From contig CAZITB010000099.1 in NCBI GenBank assembly GCA_964542055.1, forward strand, positions 1 to 10,389: a stretch of 10,389 bases of DNA. Direction: 5' to 3'. The stretch is from CAZITB01 sp964542055. Its GTDB lineage: Bacteria > Planctomycetota > Phycisphaerae > Sedimentisphaerales > CAMDDF01. Shown in pieces: positions 1 to 7,213 of this stretch. The translations under genes and the position numbers were made by a program. Under the pieces are notes generated by a model. That model worked only from the letters and a program-made list of their open reading frames with translations. It was not told the DNA's origin and ran no database searches. Positions within the stretch are counted from its first letter, which is position 1, and each line of letters starts with the position of its first letter.

Positions 1-499
1 ATTCTATAATAGTTTTTAATTTCTGGCTTAACTTGGTGAGGTCATTAAAGTCTGCCATTCTGATAGCGAAACTGCGTCCGGTTTTGTCGGCGTAACATGG
101 GCCGATACCTTTTGCGGTTGTGCCGATTTTATTTTTTCCCAGGGATTCTTCCCGAAGCTTATCTTCCAGCTTATGATAATCCAGAACAACATGAGCATTT
201 TCACTTATGAAAAGTCTGCCCTGCAAGTCAATTCCTTTTTCATTTATACTTTTTATTTCTTCAATGAGAATTTCAGGATCAACAACGACCCCGTTGCCGA
301 TTACACAAAAAGTTTCATCTCTGACAGCTCCGCTTGGCAGCAAATGCAAGGCGAACTTTTTGTCACCGATTATCACTGTATGGCCCGCATTTGCGCCGCC
401 TGCATAACGTATAACGATATCGCTTGACTGGGCAAGAATATCGACAACTTTTCCTTTACCTTCGTCTCCCCATTGCAAGCCAACAACACAAGTATTCAT
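1..499 (-). CDS. purA: Adenylosuccinate synthetase, N-terminal part (runs off the left edge)
   Basis: Adenylosuccinate synthetase makes adenylosuccinate from IMP, aspartate and GTP, the first committed step to AMP, in the cytoplasm. The reverse-strand translation starts MNTCVVVGLQWGDEGKGK. This is the family's glycine-rich GTP/IMP loop, with the expected Asp13 and His41 (in NAGHT) at the same numbers as in E. coli PurA. The second signature, GTTAKGIGP followed by a CYADK..GR stretch, lies near residues 128-144. About 166 of roughly 425-430 codons are inside the window; the rest lies to the left, so this is an edge truncation and not decay. The ATG is preceded, 7 nt away, by an AAAGGAAA Shine-Dalgarno (504-512). 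It lies 58 nt downstream of the two-TM protein gene and may be co-transcribed with it. No frameshift is visible. Identity is secure. Confidence 0.97.
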   Translation of the reverse strand, partial: MNTCVVGLQWGDEGKGKVVDILAQSSDIVIRYAGGANAGHTVIIGDKKFALHLLPSGAVRDETFCVIGNGVVVDPEILIEEIKSINEKGIDLQGRLFISENAHVVLDYHKLEDKLREESLGKNKIGTTAKGIGPCYADKTGRSFAIRMADFNDLTKLSQKLKTIIE

Positions 500-557
500 G
501 TCACTTTCCTTTAAAATAGAAAGCCCCAAATAAGGGACATTCAATCTGGTTGTAAAT

Positions 558-1067
558 TTAAGAACTTATTTTAGCGATCAACTCATCCAGCAAGTTTTTA
601 AGATTGTCATACTTCCTGTCAGAAACTTTCCAGTCTTTCATATTTCCGGAATCATCTTTGTATGTAATCGTAAAAACACCTTTGGATTCAAAATCTGTTT
701 TATTGATTTTTTCTATATTATCAACATCAACTTCTTTGCCTTCGCCCGCAAGTTTATTGTCGCTTAGTACGATTTTTTTGTTTTTAACCAAAAAAAGCAT
801 TATGCCAAAAACAGCAGCACCTATAAGTAAAAATGGCGGCAGCTTTCGGTTGATCTGCAAATCGGTATCAGCAACTCTGACTACATTTCCTTGTTCGTCC
901 AAAACAGGATTTCCCTGCGGATCAAGCTTTTGAATTGTATGTTTTTCTATGAAATTCTGGTTGTAATAACCATCATACGCAAACCAAAGGCCAGCTATAA
1001 GTAGAACTATCGCAAAAATCTTCAAATTGCCTTTTTTGTGCTTACTATACGGTGCTGTGATTGCCAT
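558..1067 (-). CDS. Two-TM membrane protein of unknown function with a cytosolic C-terminal domain
   Basis: This 169-residue protein is not recognised. It has a basic N-terminus (KHKKGNLK), a first hydrophobic helix at about 16-31 ending in WFAYDGYY, a 45-residue polar loop with a proline/glycine beta-turn motif (DPQGNPVLDEQGNVV), and a second helix at about 77-94. A charged domain of about 75 residues follows, alternating short strands (KKIVLSDNKL, FTITYKDDSG, WKVSDRKY) with a C-terminal amphipathic helix. The inside-positive ends suggest N-in/C-in topology with the middle loop outside. The C-terminal strand pattern resembles small PH-like domains in bacterial membrane proteins, but that is inference. 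The ATG is fixed by an AAGGAG 6 nt upstream. That Shine-Dalgarno overlaps the stop codon of the preceding 250-residue gene, so the two are probably translationally coupled. Gene reality is strong; function is unknown. Confidence 0.88.
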   Translation of the reverse strand: MAITAPYSKHKKGNLKIFAIVLLIAGLWFAYDGYYNQNFIEKHTIQKLDPQGNPVLDEQGNVVRVADTDLQINRKLPPFLLIGAAVFGIMLFLVKNKKIVLSDNKLAGEGKEVDVDNIEKINKTDFESKGVFTITYKDDSGNMKDWKVSDRKYDNLKNLLDELIAKISS

Positions 1068-1073
1068 GATTAA

Positions 1074-1079
1074 CTCCTT
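1074..1079 (-). promoter_or_regulatory. Shine-Dalgarno of the two-TM gene, overlapping the upstream stop codon
   Basis: AAGGAG on the minus strand lies 6 nt before the ATG at 1067-1065 and shares two bases with the TAA stop (1080-1078) of the 250-residue gene. Ribosomes finishing the upstream gene sit on this site, which is the usual arrangement for translational coupling. It also settles the start codon. Confidence 0.75.
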
Positions 1080-1830
1080 ATCTTCTTTGTGATATTGTTT
1101 TAGTTAAAGGGTGAACAAAATTAGGTATGATTTTAGAATCCATCAGATATTTCACCTGTGCGACAAGCTGGTCATAAGCCGAAATTGTATCAAATTTTTG
1201 GCCCGGCTGAGGGTACCTGCGAACTGTAAAGTGCAATGCGATTGGTTCTATATCGTTAAATCTATCAATTTTAATTTCATATAGCTTTGAATGAGGCTCT
1301 ATCGTTAACTTGGCCTGAGTATTGCAATCATGGTCGAGCGATACTATCAGTCCAGATGAAAGGCTGATCGGCTTTGCATTTGGATCATCCAGCAGACAAT
1401 TGAAAGGTGAATTCTGATAAAAAGCTTCGGCTATAACTTCATTCTGATTTCCCCTGAAATCAAAATTAAGTGTAAGGGAAAGATCGAGACTGTTAACATC
1501 TAAAAACGAAAGTCCGATCATGTGCGGCGCCAGATCAAGAACAGCTTTTTGAAGTTTAACGGCCTCTTGAGTGATTTGAGGATTGGAAAATCCGGCGCTC
1601 AGGCAATCAAGCTCGATATTAACCCATGAATATGAACCGATTTCACGATCAGATTCCAGGCAGTAATCCCCATTATCTCTTCTGTAAAATGTTGACATGG
1701 CGGGGAATTGTTTGGTGATTCGTTCAAAAAAGTTTAGAAGAGTATCGCGTTCATTTGGCAGCTCCAAATGAGTATTTACAAGCAATTCAAAATCGAAATC
1801 GTCGCAAAACGAACTATAATTAACATCCAT
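1078..1830 (-). CDS. Conserved-looking soluble protein of unknown function, 250 aa
   Basis: I do not recognise a named family. The protein has no signal peptide and no transmembrane segment, so a cytoplasmic location is likely. It is acidic at the N-terminus (MDVNYSSFCDDFDFE). The first half mixes helices (ERDTLLNFFERITKQFP, QEAVKLQKAVLDLAP) with short strands. The second half is mostly predicted strand (LDLSLTLNFDF, GLIVSLDHDC, YEIKIDRF, IALHFTVRRYP) and ends in a helix (YDQLVAQVKYLMDSK) and a basic tail. The alternating strand pattern suggests two related alpha/beta halves, but no catalytic motif stands out. The ATG has a GGAG 8 nt upstream. It is 104 nt downstream of the propeller gene and 10 nt before the two-TM gene, so it certainly pairs with the latter. 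Codon choice and composition look like those of its neighbours. The coding call is firm; the function is open. Confidence 0.87.
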   Translation of the reverse strand: MDVNYSSFCDDFDFELLVNTHLELPNERDTLLNFFERITKQFPAMSTFYRRDNGDYCLESDREIGSYSWVNIELDCLSAGFSNPQITQEAVKLQKAVLDLAPHMIGLSFLDVNSLDLSLTLNFDFRGNQNEVIAEAFYQNSPFNCLLDDPNAKPISLSSGLIVSLDHDCNTQAKLTIEPHSKLYEIKIDRFNDIEPIALHFTVRRYPQPGQKFDTISAYDQLVAQVKYLMDSKIIPNFVHPLTKTISQRR

Positions 1831-1934
1831 TTATTTTACTCCACAAAACTGAGGCATTCTCTCATGAAACTGCACCAAAAACAAGTATAAAGTAAGAAAA
1901 TGGACTATAATCTACTATAAACAACCGCTATCTT

Positions 1935-4274
1935 TCAATTAGCCGGTTTCGAGTGGTTATCCTGAGGATAAATAATGATTCTATCGTGTACAATCACTAT
2001 CAGATCCTCCAGGCCATCGGCAGTAAGGTCGTCAATCAAAACTTCTCGCGGCTCAATCGTGGAAATTGATTGTTGCTGGAGATATGATTTTTCTTCAAAT
2101 ACTTTGAAGCGAAACGCCGGTGATGGCTGGAATGAATCATCGAAAGATAAAATCTCAATATATTTTTTCTTATAGTCAACAAGAGCTGTTTCTATATCAG
2201 GATTATCGTTTAAGTTCCCAACTGCCATTCTCCCATATTTAGCATCTTTAATTTCGGATTCATAACTGAAAACCTGATCTAAATCAAAAGAATGTTGATC
2301 TGTTTTCAGAATCGCAAACTTTTGACCATCGAAAATCAAAAGTCCTGAATCTCCATAAAAATTGTAGGGCAGTACCTTTTTTAGCCTCCATTTACCCAGT
2401 TCGAACTCTTTTTCGAACCGGTAAGTTTTGTCATCATCAGCTTTTAGAACCTGTACTACTTCGTTGGTTCCATCAAAAAGCAAAATTTCCATTTTTTTGT
2501 CATTATCGAGATCAAAAGTTATGGCCGAATCGATTTCATTGCTTGTCTGGCGTGCGTTGTACTGATCAAGTACTTGCCAGTTTTGATCTTTGAATACTAA
2601 ACTCCTGGCAAAATTTCCATAAGCGACTAATAACTCCTTCTCTGGAGTTTCATCGAGATTAGTTAATACAGTTCCTTCTATTCTGGCATTTTCAAGTGCC
2701 GATACTCCGCCTGCCTTATCAATAACTTTAAATTTTCCCTTGGAAGTTTGCCTTACAAAAATCGGCTTTGTATAGCGGCTTACAAAAATAATAAGATCGG
2801 TCAAGCCATCCTGGTCGGCGTCTGCAGCAACTAATCCTTCTGGATTGCTCTGTAAATCATCTATTTTCAATTCGAGACCTGCCATTTTCTGTTTATTTGT
2901 ACCTAAGCCATAAACAACGTCCATGTAACGCACATCGTTCGAATCGCGGTAAAGATAGAAGCAATCGATCGTATTTGCTTTGCCTAATTCAGCAGGGACG
3001 ATACCTATCGGCTCGCCGGGCAGGTTCAGGCTTTTGGGAAACTCAAAGCGATTATTTGTAAAATGGCTTATGCCAACAGTTTTTTCCGAAGTGCTCAAAA
3101 TTATCAGTTCATCTATAGAATCATTGTCAATGTCAGCACTGTGAATACTTGTAATTCCCGAATATGCGGGGAACTTTTTTGGGTCAGACAAAGTGCCGTT
3201 TTCCGATTGCTGGTAAAGTGCTATTTCAGCCGATGCAGGAAAACTTATAACGATATCTTGCAAGCTGTCTCCATTGAAATCGCCGGTGGTAATATCACGC
3301 TCGTATTTTTGCTGAGAATCAGGCAGGGGATAAAGTATCTGAGTAAATTCGGGCGAACTTTTTTCTTTTTTAGTTAACTGGTAACAGCTCAATCGCCCAC
3401 TCTGGCGTTCTATGGTAAGCATTTTAGTATTGCCGTTATTCCGATTTACAAAATCAATTGCGATAGGCCTTTCGATTGTAAACTGCCGGACCGGGCCGAA
3501 TCTGCCGTTACCCATCCCCATTCTAATTCGAGTATTTTTTTGCACCTGATTAGTAATTACTATCAAATCCAGATTTTTGTCCGCGTTCAGGCCCGCTGTT
3601 TCTACCCATAGAATATCTTCAGCGAAAGGGTACTTTACTGGCTTGGATAGCTCACCTGCTTCGGTTTGAGTTATTGTGTAAATTCCGTTTTTTGCAGCTA
3701 AAAGTAAATCATCTTTGCCATCATTGTTTATGTCAGTGCATACAAGTGCATTGGTATAGTTCAAGCCGTCCTGTACATTGATCTTTTTTGGCCGTTCCCA
3801 GTTAATAATATCTGCCGAATCGCTCGAATCTTTTTTCTGTAGCAGAATATATAAACCTGCCGGCTCGCCGTAGTAAGCAAAATCGTAGAGTCCGTCAGAG
3901 TTAAAATCTCCTGAAACCAAATTATGTATTTGAACACTGACAGGAATTTGAATTTTTTCAAACCTTTGATTTTCAGTAAGAGTGTTTATATCTTCATCAA
4001 AAATTTTGCTGCGATTTGGATTTTGGCCCGGTTTTTTTTGCAGAAGTATTTCAATCCTGCTTTTGTAATTATTGGCAACTGCCAAATCTTTAAACCCATC
4101 ATTGTTGAACTCTGAGCTAAGAAGGTTTTGAATTCCCTGGTCCAGCTTAATTATTTGCATCTCAGAAAAACCAAAACCCTTATCGAGTTCATTGGAATTA
4201 CCAGTTGTATCTGCAGAGATTAACTGTATGCAAACTAAAACCGCAATCGCAAGACTAAATGATTTAAAATACAC
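1935..4274 (-). CDS. Secreted FG-GAP/VCBS-repeat beta-propeller protein
   Basis: The 779-residue protein has a Sec signal peptide (hydrophobic core at about 6-20, likely cleavage after ISA, residue 21) and then repeats over its whole length. Calcium-binding-loop motifs of the D-x-N/D-x-D-G-x-x-D-L type recur near residues 55, 123, 181, 229, 332, 381, 485, 539, 588, 687 and 749 (for example DINNDGKDDL, DFNGDSLQDI, DADQDGLTDL). Several are degenerate. Each is followed by a strand and a new blade, as in FG-GAP/VCBS integrin-like propellers; about eleven units would make one large or two stacked propellers. No C-terminal anchor, PEP-CTERM or catalytic domain is visible, so it is probably periplasmic or released and acts in binding. 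The start is GTG, with AAGGAG 5 nt upstream. It begins 22 nt after the AsmA-like gene. Ligand unknown. Confidence 0.93.
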   Translation of the reverse strand: MYFKSFSLAIAVLVCIQLISADTTGNSNELDKGFGFSEMQIIKLDQGIQNLLSSEFNNDGFKDLAVANNYKSRIEILLQKKPGQNPNRSKIFDEDINTLTENQRFEKIQIPVSVQIHNLVSGDFNSDGLYDFAYYGEPAGLYILLQKKDSSDSADIINWERPKKINVQDGLNYTNALVCTDINNDGKDDLLLAAKNGIYTITQTEAGELSKPVKYPFAEDILWVETAGLNADKNLDLIVITNQVQKNTRIRMGMGNGRFGPVRQFTIERPIAIDFVNRNNGNTKMLTIERQSGRLSCYQLTKKEKSSPEFTQILYPLPDSQQKYERDITTGDFNGDSLQDIVISFPASAEIALYQQSENGTLSDPKKFPAYSGITSIHSADIDNDSIDELIILSTSEKTVGISHFTNNRFEFPKSLNLPGEPIGIVPAELGKANTIDCFYLYRDSNDVRYMDVVYGLGTNKQKMAGLELKIDDLQSNPEGLVAADADQDGLTDLIIFVSRYTKPIFVRQTSKGKFKVIDKAGGVSALENARIEGTVLTNLDETPEKELLVAYGNFARSLVFKDQNWQVLDQYNARQTSNEIDSAITFDLDNDKKMEILLFDGTNEVVQVLKADDDKTYRFEKEFELGKWRLKKVLPYNFYGDSGLLIFDGQKFAILKTDQHSFDLDQVFSYESEIKDAKYGRMAVGNLNDNPDIETALVDYKKKYIEILSFDDSFQPSPAFRFKVFEEKSYLQQQSISTIEPREVLIDDLTADGLEDLIVIVHDRIIIYPQDNHSKPAN

Positions 4275-4279
4275 AAACT

Positions 4280-4285
4280 CTCCTT
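4280..4285 (-). promoter_or_regulatory. Shine-Dalgarno that selects the GTG start of the propeller gene
   Basis: AAGGAG on the minus strand sits 5 nt before GTG at 4274-4272. The signal peptide begins directly at this GTG, so the non-ATG start is well supported. Confidence 0.75.
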
Positions 4286-4296
4286 CGTTATTGCGC

Positions 4297-5154
4297 TTAA
4301 TTTTCTTCCTGTTTTTTGGGCTTAAATATTCCTTCTATGCCTTCTTTGACTCCTTCTCCGGTTCCTTTGATAGTATCGCCCACTCCTTCGCCCAGGTCTT
4401 TGCCGCTTTCCAGTATTTTTTTACCGGCTTCTACGCCTGTATCCAATACTTCCACAGCACTATCCAAAGTACCGCCAAGGGCCCCGGTAATATCGTCAGG
4501 CAGTAAACCGCCGCCTTGTTTGATAATGCCTGCTACAAGTGCGGTAAGAACTTTTGCGCTTACCGTAGCCACGTTTACTGGTTCATCAGTTCCAATATTC
4601 TCCAAAATTATAGGTTCCAGTTTGAATTTTACAGTTTGTTCTTTTCCTCCAATCGGCAAAAGCTTGGCATTTACGACTGCTCCTTTTATTTCAAGCCGTT
4701 TTATTACAACTTTTTTGCCTTCTTTTTCTGTTTGCTCTTGTGGGGTTTTTTTGCTGACATTCTTTAGAACTTCCTGGATATTATTAGTTAAACCTTTTTG
4801 CTCAAGGGTAATTTGTATATCATCAAGCACAATTTCCTCGATCACAGCCGGGTCAGCCAGCAATTCTCCATAGCTGGAATCGATTGTCATATTTCCAAGT
4901 TCCAGCATGGTATCGGTCTCAAATCCAGGGGGGTTGGCAACTATCAGATCGCTTATCGTGAATTTGGCCTTGAGAAGGGACAAATCGGCTTCTTGAACTT
5001 CTACTGCCACGTCGAGGGCACGAGTTCCACCGTATTCGATTGCATTTTTGACAATCGTGTTACCGGCGAAATTAATAATTAGTGCCACAGCCAATATTAC
5101 CAGCAGCAGTATAACAATAATCCATTTAATCAGTTTTGCGATCGAAGCCTTCAT
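4297..5154 (-). CDS. Short AsmA-like membrane-anchored protein
   Basis: The 285-residue protein has one N-terminal transmembrane helix (about 11-30) and then a region typical of AsmA-family N-termini: a helix leading into a strand with VAVEVQEADLSLLKAKF, then ISDLIVANPPGF and IVLDDIQITLEQKG. AsmA-family proteins are inner-membrane-anchored periplasmic proteins linked to lipid and outer-membrane homeostasis. Most are far longer, so this is a minimal version. Residues 140-200 hold a charged linker and a second strand set (VVIKRLEIKGAVVNAKLLP). The tail, about 225-278, is rich in regularly spaced glycines within an amphipathic helix (GKKILESGKDLGEGVGDTIK) and ends in KPKKQEEN. The ATG has a strong GGAGG 6 nt upstream. 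It is first in its operon, 22 nt before the propeller gene. The AsmA relationship is by pattern only; the precise role is unknown. Confidence 0.8.
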   Translation of the reverse strand: MKASIAKLIKWIIVILLLVILAVALIINFAGNTIVKNAIEYGGTRALDVAVEVQEADLSLLKAKFTISDLIVANPPGFETDTMLELGNMTIDSSYGELLADPAVIEEIVLDDIQITLEQKGLTNNIQEVLKNVSKKTPQEQTEKEGKKVVIKRLEIKGAVVNAKLLPIGGKEQTVKFKLEPIILENIGTDEPVNVATVSAKVLTALVAGIIKQGGGLLPDDITGALGGTLDSAVEVLDTGVEAGKKILESGKDLGEGVGDTIKGTGEGVKEGIEGIFKPKKQEEN

Positions 5155-5209
5155 ATTTTACCTCCCGCCCCGAAACAGGGCTCTAATGTAATGATTCTTC
5201 AAGTTAAAC

Positions 5210-5239
5210 TTTATACAAAATAATTTTAAAGTTTTTCAA
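5210..5239 (-). promoter_or_regulatory. Candidate sigma70-type promoter for the minus-strand AsmA-like/propeller operon
   Basis: Reading on the minus strand, TTGAAA (5239-5234) is followed by an 18 nt AT-rich spacer and TATAAA (5215-5210). A start near 5203 would give a leader of about 50 nt before the ATG at 5154. The leader ends in GGAGG (5165-5161). A small GCCC/GGGC hairpin (5181-5167) lies just upstream of that Shine-Dalgarno. Sequence match only. Confidence 0.35.
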
Positions 5240-5311
5240 TTATAAAGCAAGCAAAAAGCAAGAAGATATCTATTGTACTCAAATCCAAATTAGTTTAAAA
5301 TTTCTAATTTA

Positions 5312-5339
5312 TTGCTTTTGAAATTACAATATGTATAAT
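5312..5339 (+). promoter_or_regulatory. Candidate promoter for the plus-strand GH10-like operon
   Basis: A perfect TATAAT (5334-5339) lies 16 nt after TTGCTT (5312-5317), which matches only half of the -35 consensus. A start near 5346 gives a leader of about 47 nt to the GTG at 5393. A second possible -10, TATATT at 5374-5379, is closer but has no well-spaced -35. The divergent minus-strand candidate lies about 100 bp away. Confidence 0.35.
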
Positions 5340-5392
5340 AAACCGATTATAGTTGTTGATAGTTTTATTCTGATATATTAGGTACAATTATT

Positions 5393-6874
5393 GTGAAATT
5401 TGAAGTTTATAAGGATGGAAATCTTACAGACAAGCTCTCTTTAGAGGGGGCGTACCTTTTTGGTGTTGATTGGATCCCTTTTAAGGGGCCGGCCAAAATT
5501 TCATTCTCAAAAGGGGCAATAACAACCCAAAAAAATAACAATGATGCCGCTGGTTTAGCGATTGTATGGCCTATAAAGGGGTTCGGCAAAGTTATGATTC
5601 CTACCACCCGGCTGCCCGAAAGACAAGAACCCTATAACCTCAATATCGAGTTGGCAAGAGCCAAATTGATGGAAATCACGATGAAAAGGGAAGATTGGTC
5701 CTTTTTGGAAGAAAGCAGTGAAAAGATTAACCAGGTCAAAGAATTATTCGTTAAGGCCCTGGAAAACATTCATAATGGTCCTATCGCATCGGTTTTTGCA
5801 GATGAGTGCCTTAAAAAGGCGATGGCCGTTTCAGAGCTTTTGGCAGCGAAAAATGCAGAAATTTACCTCAAAGCCAAATCTCAGGCAGGTGGATTTGCCA
5901 AACATTGTATGGGTTGCCGAGTCGATCTGAGCAAAATGAATGATGATAAATACATAGAAAAATTGACTCAGAATTTTGGTTTTCTTTCATTGCCTGCCAA
6001 TTGGGCTGATATCGAAAAAGAAAAGGGTGAGTATGATTTTAACCAGCTGGATAACGCGTTTTCTTCGCTTGCCGGCAAAAAAATCGCGATTTCTTTAGGT
6101 CCACTGCTTAATTTCGATAAAAAAAATATTCCCGGTTGGCTTTTGAAAGAAAAAATGCCTTTTGAAAAGATACGTGAAAGTGCATATCAGTTTGTAAATA
6201 CGGCTGTGTCAAGGTATGAAAAACGCGTGCATGCCTGGCGGGTAATCAGCGGAATGCATGCTCAAAATTATTTCGGGTTCAGCTACGAACAGATACTCGA
6301 AATGACACGCGCGGCGATAATGTCGGCAAGAGCTGTTGAAAATAAGTCCGTCAAAATAGTCGATGTCATATATCCATGGGGCGAATACTATGCCTCTTGC
6401 CCGGATTCGATTCCTCCGCTGGTGTATATAGATATGATTATGCAGATGGGAATCAACCCGGACGCTTTAGGTCTTCAGATGGTTTTCGGTGCAAATACTA
6501 CAGATATGAGGGTCAGGGATATGATGCAAATTTCCTCGTTGCTGGATAAATTTGCACCAGTTACCAAGCCGATACATTTGACTTCGGTGGAAATTCCCGG
6601 TGCTATGGAAACTAACGGCAATGGTTTGGAAGTCAATAATGGAGGCGTCTGGCGAAACAAGTGGAGTGATACGCTGCAAAGTAAGTGGCTGGAACAGTTT
6701 TATAAAATTGCTTTCGGCAAACCATTTGTAAATACAGTTACATACGGTAGTTTTGCTGACAGCGATAACAGTCTTTTGGAAAAAAGCGGACTTATGACAG
6801 AAGACCTTAAAGAAAAAGTGAGTTTAACAGTTTTGAAAAAGTTTCAAAAAACGTTGTTTAGCTCGAAAAAATAA
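5393..6874 (+). CDS. GH10-like (xylanase-fold) protein, probably catalytically altered or inactive
   Basis: The 493-residue protein has no signal peptide, so it is predicted cytoplasmic. Residues 1-100 are strand-rich (a beta-sandwich-like module) and 100-165 helical. Residues 170-485 follow the order of a GH10 TIM barrel: PANWADIEKEKGEYDFNQLD (201-220) matches the GH10 strand with W..iE...G.ydF..D, IPGWL (246-250) the P.WL segment, HAWRVISG (280-287) the acid/base strand, KPIHLTSVEI (392-401) the nucleophile strand, and WLEQFYKIA...VNTVTYGSFAD (432-456) the terminal strand. In active GH10 enzymes the acid/base strand reads WDVVNE and the nucleophile strand ITELD. Here they read WRVISG and LTSVE, so both glutamates are replaced (Gly287, Ser398), although Glu400 is close by. 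The GTG start has only a weak AGG upstream. The TAA abuts the next ATG. An operon leader; substrate unknown. Confidence 0.82.
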   Translation: MKFEVYKDGNLTDKLSLEGAYLFGVDWIPFKGPAKISFSKGAITTQKNNNDAAGLAIVWPIKGFGKVMIPTTRLPERQEPYNLNIELARAKLMEITMKREDWSFLEESSEKINQVKELFVKALENIHNGPIASVFADECLKKAMAVSELLAAKNAEIYLKAKSQAGGFAKHCMGCRVDLSKMNDDKYIEKLTQNFGFLSLPANWADIEKEKGEYDFNQLDNAFSSLAGKKIAISLGPLLNFDKKNIPGWLLKEKMPFEKIRESAYQFVNTAVSRYEKRVHAWRVISGMHAQNYFGFSYEQILEMTRAAIMSARAVENKSVKIVDVIYPWGEYYASCPDSIPPLVYIDMIMQMGINPDALGLQMVFGANTTDMRVRDMMQISSLLDKFAPVTKPIHLTSVEIPGAMETNGNGLEVNNGGVWRNKWSDTLQSKWLEQFYKIAFGKPFVNTVTYGSFADSDNSLLEKSGLMTEDLKEKVSLTVLKKFQKTLFSSKK

Positions 6875-7201
6875 ATGGCTCAACCTTATCGCGAGAAAAA
6901 GGCTTTTTTGCTGGCGGCGATCCTTGTTTTTATTGCAGGGGCCTATCTTACCGGGACGATACTTTTTCAGGCGGAACAGGGCAAGATAGAAATAAATCAA
7001 AAATTAAACCCCAATACTGCAGATGAAGCCGCATTGATGCTATTAGAAGGAATTGGGCCGACTAAAGCTAAAGCTATTGTGAATTTCAGAAATGAATCAA
7101 AGAGTAAAACGGTTTTTAGTGACTGTAATGATTTGCAAAAGATTTCGGGAATCGGGCCTAAGACAGTGGAAAAATTAAAGCCGTTTCTTGAGTTTGAATA
7201 G
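6875..7201 (+). CDS. Membrane-anchored helix-hairpin-helix protein, ComEA-like
   Basis: The 108-residue protein has one N-terminal transmembrane helix (about 9-30) after a basic start (PYREKK), then a short linker and a double helix-hairpin-helix domain. The core begins LNPNTADEAALMLLEGIGP (44-62), the ComEA-type entry, with hairpins GIGPTKAKAI (59-68) and GIGPKTVEKL (92-101), each flanked by helices. HhH pairs bind DNA backbone non-specifically. With this topology the domain would face the periplasm, as in ComEA, the DNA receptor for transformation. Many planctomycete-type genomes carry such short ComEA homologues without obvious competence roles, so uptake is not proven here. The ATG follows the previous TAA with no gap and lacks a clear Shine-Dalgarno, which implies translational coupling to the GH10-like gene. 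Confidence 0.9.
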   Translation: MAQPYREKKAFLLAAILVFIAGAYLTGTILFQAEQGKIEINQKLNPNTADEAALMLLEGIGPTKAKAIVNFRNESKSKTVFSDCNDLQKISGIGPKTVEKLKPFLEFE

Positions 7202-7207
7202 AAGGAG
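7202..7207 (+). promoter_or_regulatory. Shine-Dalgarno that selects ATG 7214 over TTG 7211
   Basis: AAGGAG lies 6 nt before ATG at 7214 but only 3 nt before the in-frame TTG at 7211. The ATG is therefore the better start for the next gene. Confidence 0.7.
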
Positions 7208-7213
7208 TATTTG

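Noticed and set aside
173..427. Plus-strand open frames of 84 and 66 codons
   Set aside because: They lie antisense to the clear purA frame, have no Shine-Dalgarno and do not look like any protein family.
1935..4274. Propeller protein as a lipoprotein
   Set aside because: Cys15 lies within the signal core as LVCI, without the small residue required before the lipobox cysteine. Cleavage after ISA fits signal peptidase I better.
4316..4873. Plus-strand open frame of 185 codons
   Set aside because: It is antisense to the AsmA-like gene. Its Ser/Pro-rich translation is what the complement of that Gly/Lys/Glu-rich sequence gives.
6800..6874. Terminator at the end of the GH10-like gene
   Set aside because: The A-rich end has no stable stem, and the next ATG follows the stop directly, so transcription must continue.
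7211..7213. TTG as start of the Cys-containing protein
   Set aside because: It is only 3 nt from the Shine-Dalgarno, while the ATG at 7214 is 6 nt away and in the same frame.
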